Shown here one piece after another: positions 59,119 to 64,000 of a stretch of DNA of 64,000 nt. A model generated the notes under the pieces. It ran no database searches and was not told where the DNA came from. It was given only the letters and a program-made list of their open reading frames with translations. Source of the stretch: Fen-1362 sp049516395 (GTDB lineage Bacteria > Planctomycetota > Phycisphaerae > Sedimentisphaerales > Anaerobacaceae); contig JBEKTD010000001.1 of the NCBI GenBank assembly GCA_049516395.1, positions 310,001-374,000 on the forward strand, written 5' to 3'. A program made the position numbers and the translations under genes. Within the stretch, counting starts at the first letter, position 1; each line of letters starts with the position of its first letter.

Positions 59119-59643
59119 TTATTCCTTCGAATCTTGGGTTTGTGTATTGCCGGGCTGGTTTACTTCTCCGCCCATAAGTTTCAGGATTTTATACAGCGTT
59201 TCCAGCTGGGCCTTTTGGGCGTCACGCATTTCACCGCGGAATCCGAGGACGTCGTTTTTCCAGGTGTTCAATTCGAGTCGGGTCTGCAGCAAAAGGTCGT
59301 TGGCTTGCGCCAGCTCTTTTTGCGCCTGCTCCAGTTGTGTGCGACAAACTTTCAGGTCGGTTTCGAGTTTCTGGTTTTCAACTTCCAGGGTTTGCTTGCT
59401 TTGCCTGAGAGCCGCGGCTTCTTCGGAAAGCTTTGCGTATTTGTCGGATAATGCTATGGCCGATTCAACTGCTGTCGGACCTTGTGGTTCAGTCGATGTG
59501 AGATTCTGGGCAGGGACACTGCCGAGCTGCATATCCGTTCGGGTGGGGGGTTCTAAATAAGAGCAGCCGACTAACTGCAGGAGTATCGCCAGGAGTACCG
59601 TCGCTGTGGCTGTCCATACCATAATTTTTGTTTTGACGCTCAT
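59119..59643 (-). CDS. Coiled-coil lipoprotein (flagellar block)
   Basis: 174 residues from ATG 59643. Lipoprotein signal (VWTATATVLLAILLQLVGC). A Pro/Thr linker is followed by a long heptad-repeat coiled coil (residues about 60-145; KYAKLSEEAAALRQSKQTLE, LEQAQKELAQANDLLLQTRL) and a polar tail. Not recognised by family. Located between the small Cys-containing protein and the CsgG-like lipoprotein in what looks like one transcript. Confidence 0.72.
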   Translation of the reverse strand: MSVKTKIMVWTATATVLLAILLQLVGCSYLEPPTRTDMQLGSVPAQNLTSTEPQGPTAVESAIALSDKYAKLSEEAAALRQSKQTLEVENQKLETDLKVCRTQLEQAQKELAQANDLLLQTRLELNTWKNDVLGFRGEMRDAQKAQLETLYKILKLMGGEVNQPGNTQTQDSKE

Positions 59644-59656
59644 ATATTGTCTCCAG

Positions 59657-59908
59657 TTAAGGTTTCTTCTGACCTGCGGTGGATACGTCACCGTATTCAC
59701 ATCTTACAAGTGTCTTTTGGCCGCAGGAACAGGTAAACTCAATCAGCGTATATTCGTTGTTGTTATCGAGTATTTTGGCTTTGGCCGCTGCGCTGGCGTT
59801 GCTTTTACCGGGTTGTGCCGGCGAAACGGAGTGCCCGATATCAAGGTTACATCTTCCGTCTATTTCCACTTCGCTGCTTTTCAGAATACGATTCATTGTC
59901 TGCATCAT
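59657..59908 (-). CDS. Small Cys-containing protein, flagellar block
   Basis: 83 residues from ATG 59908, preceded by AAAAGGG; the frame is open further up but there overlaps the 70-residue gene. The C-terminal half has TLIEFTCSCGQKTLVRCEYG, a CxC...C arrangement that could bind a metal. The N-terminal half (MNRILKSSEVEIDGRCNLDI) is ordinary. Not recognised. The position between fliA and the lipoproteins suggests a late flagellar or regulatory role. Confidence 0.6.
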   Translation of the reverse strand: MMQTMNRILKSSEVEIDGRCNLDIGHSVSPAQPGKSNASAAAKAKILDNNNEYTLIEFTCSCGQKTLVRCEYGDVSTAGQKKP

Positions 59909-59945
59909 AGTTATATGCCCTTTTATTAAGCAACTATATTCCCGC

Positions 59946-60158
59946 TCAGGCGTGGTAATCAACTGAACCGGATTGGGTTCTGCTGATTTGCGGACCTGCC
60001 GGCTCATCCTGCATATCTTCGGGAATATCCTGTTGTCTGGTTGAATTCTTGCGTTGCTCCTGCTTTTGGCGTTTCTGTGAGTGCTTGTCAATTGGCGTAA
60101 GTGAGCCGACATTGGACAAGTTTTCAACCGGTTTTATATAATCATTCTCCGGCGTCAT
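59946..60158 (-). CDS. Small basic protein overlapping the fliA 3' end
   Basis: 70 residues. Its ATG at 60158 overlaps the last 17 bases of fliA, so it is probably translated by coupling. Highly polar and basic (SLTPIDKHSQKRQKQEQRKN), no cysteines, likely disordered. Not recognised. It is supported by the tight overlap and by the lack of any other gene in the gap. Confidence 0.55.
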   Translation of the reverse strand: MTPENDYIKPVENLSNVGSLTPIDKHSQKRQKQEQRKNSTRQQDIPEDMQDEPAGPQISRTQSGSVDYHA

Positions 60159-60957
60159 CGTATTGCCTCAATTTTGAAGAAAGGTTGAATAAAGCGGTCG
60201 CGTGCAGCTGGCTGACACGCGGCTCAGTTATTTGGAACACTTCCGCTATTTGTTTCATTGTAAGATGCTGCTGGTAATAAAGTAGAATGACCTGTCTCTG
60301 GCGTTCGTTCAGTTGTTGAATGGACTCGGATAGCCGCTCGATGAGTTCGCTCTGCTGGAACTGTTCTTCGGGTGTTTTGGCATCAGTTTCGGAAAGTATG
60401 TTGGCAAGCGCCGGCGCATCTTCGCTGCTTCTGTCGATTGAGAGAAATTGCTGCGCGCGGGCGTTTTCGAGCGTTTCATAGACCTGTTCCGTTGTTATAC
60501 CAAGTTTTTCGGCAAGCTCATCCTCGGTAGGCGGGTTGCCGGTTTGTTTGGTGATTTCGATGCTGAGGTCCAATGCCTGGCGAATCTGTTTGTTGACGTT
60601 TGGCGGAATAAATGCCCAGCCCCTTAGCTCATCAAGGATTGCTCCCTTAATTCTTATATAGGCGTAGGTTTGAAATTCCGCGTTAAAGGATGTGTCGTAA
60701 TCACGTGCCGCCTTAACAAGTCCTACTGTGCCCGCTGAAACGAGGTCATCGTATGTCAGGGGTGGTTTCAGATAGCTGGCTGCCCGCTGCGCGATTTTGT
60801 GAACGAGCGGCAGATACTGGGCAATCTGGCTTTCGTCAAGCGGCTTTTTGTTCTGGCTGGCGTAAGCCCGCTTGGCGGCCTTGATGTGCCCGCTGGCGTT
60901 TTTCTTGCCTGGCTGCTGTTGTGTTGTTAAGCTTTCAGTTTCGGCTGGCACGTTCAT
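60142..60957 (-). CDS. fliA: RNA polymerase sigma factor FliA (sigma-28)
   Basis: 271 residues from ATG 60957 (AAAAGGA just upstream; the open frame extends 10 codons further to a weak start). Region 2: LPLVHKIAQRAASYLKPPLT, DLVSAGTVGLVKAARDYDTS, FQTYAYIRIKGAILDELRGW. Region 3: GNPPTEDELAEKLGITTEQV. Region 4: LNERQRQVILLYYQQHLTMK, QIAEVFQITEPRVSQLHATA. Directs transcription of late flagellar genes and is inhibited by FlgM, encoded downstream. Confidence 0.95.
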   Translation of the reverse strand: MNVPAETESLTTQQQPGKKNASGHIKAAKRAYASQNKKPLDESQIAQYLPLVHKIAQRAASYLKPPLTYDDLVSAGTVGLVKAARDYDTSFNAEFQTYAYIRIKGAILDELRGWAFIPPNVNKQIRQALDLSIEITKQTGNPPTEDELAEKLGITTEQVYETLENARAQQFLSIDRSSEDAPALANILSETDAKTPEEQFQQSELIERLSESIQQLNERQRQVILLYYQQHLTMKQIAEVFQITEPRVSQLHATALFNLSSKLRQYDDAGE

Positions 60958-61180
60958 TTTCCTTTTGTTTGTTTGTGTATCTGTCAATAATCGCGCTGGT
61001 TAAGACCGCGTTAATTATTTGCACCACTATAGATGTTACTATGTATGCAATGACCGCACCGATAAGAGCTCTTTCACAGCACGTAAAAGGCGACAGCTCG
61101 TTGAATACCCCGACGAAACTAAGCCCGAAGAAGCATAGAACAGCCATACTTATTGCGATTGGTCGAGCAGTTATAAACAT
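60935..61180 (-). CDS. Small two-helix membrane protein between flhA and fliA
   Basis: 81 residues with two hydrophobic stretches (PIAISMAVLCFFGLSFVGVF and ALIGAVIAYIVTSIVVQIIN) and a polar charged tail. It overlaps the fliA start by 23 bases, suggesting translational coupling. No clear Shine-Dalgarno sequence. Not recognised. It sits where FlhB/FlhF/FlhG would be expected, but is none of them. Confidence 0.6.
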   Translation of the reverse strand: MFITARPIAISMAVLCFFGLSFVGVFNELSPFTCCERALIGAVIAYIVTSIVVQIINAVLTSAIIDRYTNKQKENERASRN

Positions 61181-61235
61181 AATAGTTCGTTTTCTTTCAT
61201 TCGGTCGTTCTTATTTCAGGTTCATTTTAATAACG

Positions 61236-63374
61236 TTATGACGCCGCACCGACAAGCTGGCGATTATTCGGCGGCGTAAGCTGCTGCTGGTCAACGGAAA
61301 CCGTTTCAACCGGTAAAACCTCTGTTCCAAGCACGATTTCATCGTAAGCGGCGACAGGCAAACTCGGCACGGCCCTGTATAACATATCGGCTAATGCCGG
61401 CCTCAGACGAGAATCACAAAGCAACGTAATTTTATCCCTGCCTTTATCCATCGCCGAACGCCAGGCCTGAGATATTTTCCTGCTTATTTCCATTGTTACC
61501 TGGGCGGGCAGAGTTATCGTTACCGTTTCCGCTTCCTGTTTGAGGTTGTTCAGCATTTGATGTTCGAGCGGGGCATCGAGCGTTATTGCTTGGATTCTTC
61601 CGGTTTCATCTTTGAGACGGTCGGTAATGGTTCTGCTAAGCGACTTTCGAACCATTTCAGCAAGCACGGCGGTATTTTTGGTTTTCGGGGCGTATTCAGA
61701 GAGCGTTTCGATTATTGCCGTCAGTTCCCTGATGGGCAACTGGTCCTTGAGAAGGTTTTTCAGTATTCGCTGGAGCAGTGCGATTGAAACCGGGCTGTCG
61801 CTTGCGAGAACGTCGCCTACAAGAGATGGCTGTATCTTCCGGAGGCGGTCAACTAAATGCTGGACGTCTTCACGGGTGAGCATCTCGAAGGCATGCCTCT
61901 TAAGTATCTCAGAGAGATGCGTAATGAAAACCGATTCCGGGTCTATGACGGTGTATCCGTTCAGCTCCGCCCGCTCTTTTTCCATTGGTCTTATCCACTG
62001 GGCGGGAAGTCCGAATACGGGTTCGGTGGTTTCGATTCCTTTTATCTTTGTTTGAACGGTTCCCGAGTCCATAGCCAGCAGCATATCCGGTTCGAGTCGT
62101 CCTTTTGCGACGGCCAAATCGGAAAGGCGGATTTCGTATGCGTTCGGCTCAAGGGTTATATTGTCACGCAGACGGACTAAGGGGATAACCATTCCTAACT
62201 GCTGGGCAAATTTTCTGCGTAGCGCACCGATGCGGTCAAAAATACTGCTGCCTTTTCGTGGGTCAACCATCGGTATGAGACGAACGCCGACCTGAACGGA
62301 AATGCGGTCAACATCGAGTAATTCTTCGACAGGAGCTTCGGTTTCCTTGCTTTTTTCACCGCTTGCCGGCTGCGGTTTTTTCTGGGCCTTGGCTTCGTTT
62401 TGGTTGGCAGATCGTCCGAGCATTGCTGTGCCTGCCGCCAGGAGTATGAACGGTATTTTGGGCAGTCCGGGCACAAGGGCCAGACACGCGATTATCACCG
62501 ACGCCAGAGTCAGCGGCTCGCCTCCCTTGAGCAGTTGTTTGCCGAGGTCCTGCCCGACACTGTGCTGGGATGAGATTTTGGTTACAAGGAAGCCGGAGCT
62601 TATAGAAATTATTACCGCCGGTATCTGGTTGACTAAGCCGTCACCGATGGACAGGATGCAGTATGTTTTAATGGCTGTTGCTATCGACATACCGTGCGAA
62701 TATCCCAGCGTGATACCGCCGACGACGTTGATGAGGACTATGATTAAGCCCGCCTTGGCGTCGCCGCGGATGAATTTGCTGGCGCCGTCCATCGCGCCGT
62801 GAAATTCACTTTCCTTGACGATTTTAATTCTTCGTTCAGTGGCCTGTTTTTCAGTAATAAGCCCGGCGTTCATATCCGCGTCGATGGCCATTTGTTTGCC
62901 GGGCATAGCGTCAAGTGTGAATCTTGCGGCGACTTCGCTGATTCTTTCGGCGCCTTTGGTAATTACGATGAACTGGATGACGACGAGTATCAGGAAAATC
63001 ACGACGCCGACGACGAAACTGCCGCCCGCGACGAAGTTGCCGAAGGTATAGATTATTTTGCCGGCGTCGCCCTGGAGAAGAATCAAACGCGTTGAGGCGA
63101 CGTTTAGCGACAGGCGGAACAGCGTTGTAAACAGCAGTAACGATGGAAATGTGGACAGCTCAAGCGCCTCTTTGGCGGAAAGCGTGATAACCATGACGGC
63201 CACGGCCAGCGAAATGCTGCATGCGATGAGCATATCCAGCAGAAATGTCGGCAGGGGGACTATAAGTGTTGTCAGTATTGTTACAAGGCCGGCGACAAGA
63301 ATCAGGTTGCTGTGCGCCATAAGCGGGTTATCATATGTCGGCGACAGAGCGGTTGTTTTTGCTGGTTCAGCCAT
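61236..63374 (-). CDS. flhA: Flagellar export gate protein FlhA
   Basis: 712 residues, full length. Part of the export gate of the flagellar type III secretion apparatus, in the inner membrane. Eight hydrophobic helices in the first 330 residues, with the FHIPEP-type loop (FIVITKGAERISEVAARFTL, DAMPGKQMAIDADMNAGLIT). A linker with Ala/Pro/Lys (about 340-365) joins the cytoplasmic domain, which binds chaperones and substrates (GYTVIDPESVFITHLSEIL, LTREDVQHLVDRLRKIQP). Situated after fliM-fliN. Confidence 0.96.
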   Translation of the reverse strand: MAEPAKTTALSPTYDNPLMAHSNLILVAGLVTILTTLIVPLPTFLLDMLIACSISLAVAVMVITLSAKEALELSTFPSLLLFTTLFRLSLNVASTRLILLQGDAGKIIYTFGNFVAGGSFVVGVVIFLILVVIQFIVITKGAERISEVAARFTLDAMPGKQMAIDADMNAGLITEKQATERRIKIVKESEFHGAMDGASKFIRGDAKAGLIIVLINVVGGITLGYSHGMSIATAIKTYCILSIGDGLVNQIPAVIISISSGFLVTKISSQHSVGQDLGKQLLKGGEPLTLASVIIACLALVPGLPKIPFILLAAGTAMLGRSANQNEAKAQKKPQPASGEKSKETEAPVEELLDVDRISVQVGVRLIPMVDPRKGSSIFDRIGALRRKFAQQLGMVIPLVRLRDNITLEPNAYEIRLSDLAVAKGRLEPDMLLAMDSGTVQTKIKGIETTEPVFGLPAQWIRPMEKERAELNGYTVIDPESVFITHLSEILKRHAFEMLTREDVQHLVDRLRKIQPSLVGDVLASDSPVSIALLQRILKNLLKDQLPIRELTAIIETLSEYAPKTKNTAVLAEMVRKSLSRTITDRLKDETGRIQAITLDAPLEHQMLNNLKQEAETVTITLPAQVTMEISRKISQAWRSAMDKGRDKITLLCDSRLRPALADMLYRAVPSLPVAAYDEIVLGTEVLPVETVSVDQQQLTPPNNRQLVGAAS

Positions 63375-63428
63375 TATCTTTCTTTAATCCTCTGTTGAGA
63401 GTTCTGTTTTTTTCATAGCCGGTTTCGG

Positions 63429-63818
63429 TTATTGTTTTTGGTCGGGTTTCATCTCGCCAAGCCCCAGGATTTGTTTGATTTTGACGGCGAAATGCCCGTC
63501 AACCACTACGATGCTGCCAGTCGCGAATTTGGTGTCTTTGAGGTAAAGGTCCATCGGTGAATCTACCGACCTGTCGAGTTTTATTACCGAACCGGGCCCC
63601 AGATGCAGGAGTCGGCGGATAGGAACCTGCGTGCTTCCGATGGTTACGGTTACAGGCACGCTCATATCGAGTAGTATGTCAATACTGCTGCTCGCGCCGG
63701 TTGTCGGGGAGTCAACGGCTTCCGTGAATTCGGCGGCCTGGGCTTTGGTCTTTGATTCAGCGGCGCTGCTCTGTCCCGCTGCGACCTGTTCTTCAACTGC
63801 TTGAGCTGTGTCAGGCAT
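63429..63818 (-). CDS. fliN: Flagellar motor switch protein FliN
   Basis: 129 residues. N-terminal Ala/Glu-rich tail, then the SpoA domain: IDILLDMSVPVTVTIGSTQV, LLHLGPGSVIKLDRSVDSPM, GSIVVVDGHFAVKIKQILGL. FliN forms the C-ring base and binds CheY-P. Directly follows fliM, its usual partner. Confidence 0.93.
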   Translation of the reverse strand: MPDTAQAVEEQVAAGQSSAAESKTKAQAAEFTEAVDSPTTGASSSIDILLDMSVPVTVTIGSTQVPIRRLLHLGPGSVIKLDRSVDSPMDLYLKDTKFATGSIVVVDGHFAVKIKQILGLGEMKPDQKQ

Positions 63819-63845
63819 ATATTTTGTTCCTTCAAATAAACATGC

Positions 63846-64000
63846 TTATGATTGCGTCGTTTCCACAACTGGTTCTGTTATCGCAATGGCGTAATTTCCG
63901 GCTGATTTTGCGCATCGGCCGCGGAAAATTGGTTTGCCGCTAACGAGCAAATGAACCGGCTCGTCGATTTTTTTATCCAGCATCAATATATCGCCGGGCG
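63846..64000 (-). CDS. fliM: Flagellar motor switch protein FliM, C-terminal fragment
   Basis: Only the 3' end lies in the window (about 50 codons; TAA at 63848-63846). The translation GDILMLDKKIDEPVHLLVSG, then KPIFRGRCAKSAGNYAIAI, is the SpoA-like end of FliM. The rest lies beyond 64000. It is followed by fliN with 27 bases between. Confidence 0.85.
   Translation of the reverse strand, partial: PGDILMLDKKIDEPVHLLVSGKPIFRGRCAKSAGNYAIAITEPVVETTQS

Noticed and set aside
1..64000. tRNA, rRNA, CRISPR arrays, transposase genes, prophage
   Set aside because: Scanned for GTTCGAATC-type arms, conserved rRNA blocks, regularly spaced repeats and transposase motifs; none found.

Overview
The window looks like a chromosomal piece of a flagellated, lipid A-making Gram-negative bacterium of the Planctomycetota, most likely the Phycisphaerae/Sedimentisphaerales side. 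The clues are secreted proteins carrying a one-and-a-half-repeat dockerin-like tail (DLNGD...DFAILASQW in the FGE-like protein, DFRDLAIFASSW in the giant beta-helix protein), TTG and GTG starts with clear Shine-Dalgarno sequences, a bamA-skp-lpxD-lpxC/fabZ-lpxA cluster, and pyruvate:ferredoxin oxidoreductase, which points to an anaerobic lifestyle. This assignment is inference; no rRNA, tRNA or CRISPR array was seen.

Layout. 1-5.2 kb: a MazG-like protein, nifJ (PFOR) and purQ. 5.4-10 kb, minus strand: a secreted FGE-like protein, then hemW-lepA. 10.1-10.4 kb: a strong promoter followed by a stretch that folds into several hairpins, probably an unannotated non-coding RNA. 10.7-13.2 kb: rny-ymdB. 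13.2-14.8 kb, minus: MBL hydrolase and EamA transporter. 14.9-18.1 kb: an ABC exporter with a PDZ-like insertion and a GH130 phosphorylase. 18.2-32.2 kb: an envelope region with a TPR-like secreted protein, a secretin whose N-terminal part is paralogous to it, and a ~3,120-residue beta-helix protein. 32.2-34.9 kb, minus: aroA-aroC. 35.2-38 kb: a visibly AT-rich type II restriction-modification island, preceded by a rod-like hairpin plus terminator. 38.1-40.1 kb, minus: a lipoprotein and nrdR with an ATP-cone partner. 40.4-50.9 kb: dnaB, then the outer-membrane and lipid A cluster, a Gfo/Idh dehydrogenase, a PPIase lipoprotein and a secretin-like fragment. 51.4-53.7 kb, minus: rplS-yraN-tatD-nfi. 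54.1-57.3 kb: a decayed LuxR-type regulator beside a CBS-PAS histidine kinase. 57.3-64 kb, minus: a flagellar block, fliM-fliN-flhA-(small membrane protein)-fliA-(two small proteins)-two lipoproteins-flgM.

A theme running through the window is invasion by short interspersed repeats. Spacers are built from degenerate short words in inverted arrangement, and related elements sit in frame inside conserved genes (purQ twice, hemW, dnaB, bamA, the lpxD tail, the aroA stop codon). The most novel items are the structured RNA at 10.17-10.39 kb, the rod RNA/terminator ahead of the R-M genes, the PDZ-bearing ABC exporter, the secretin/TPR paralogue pair beside a three-module beta-helix protein, and the repeat-derived protein segments.
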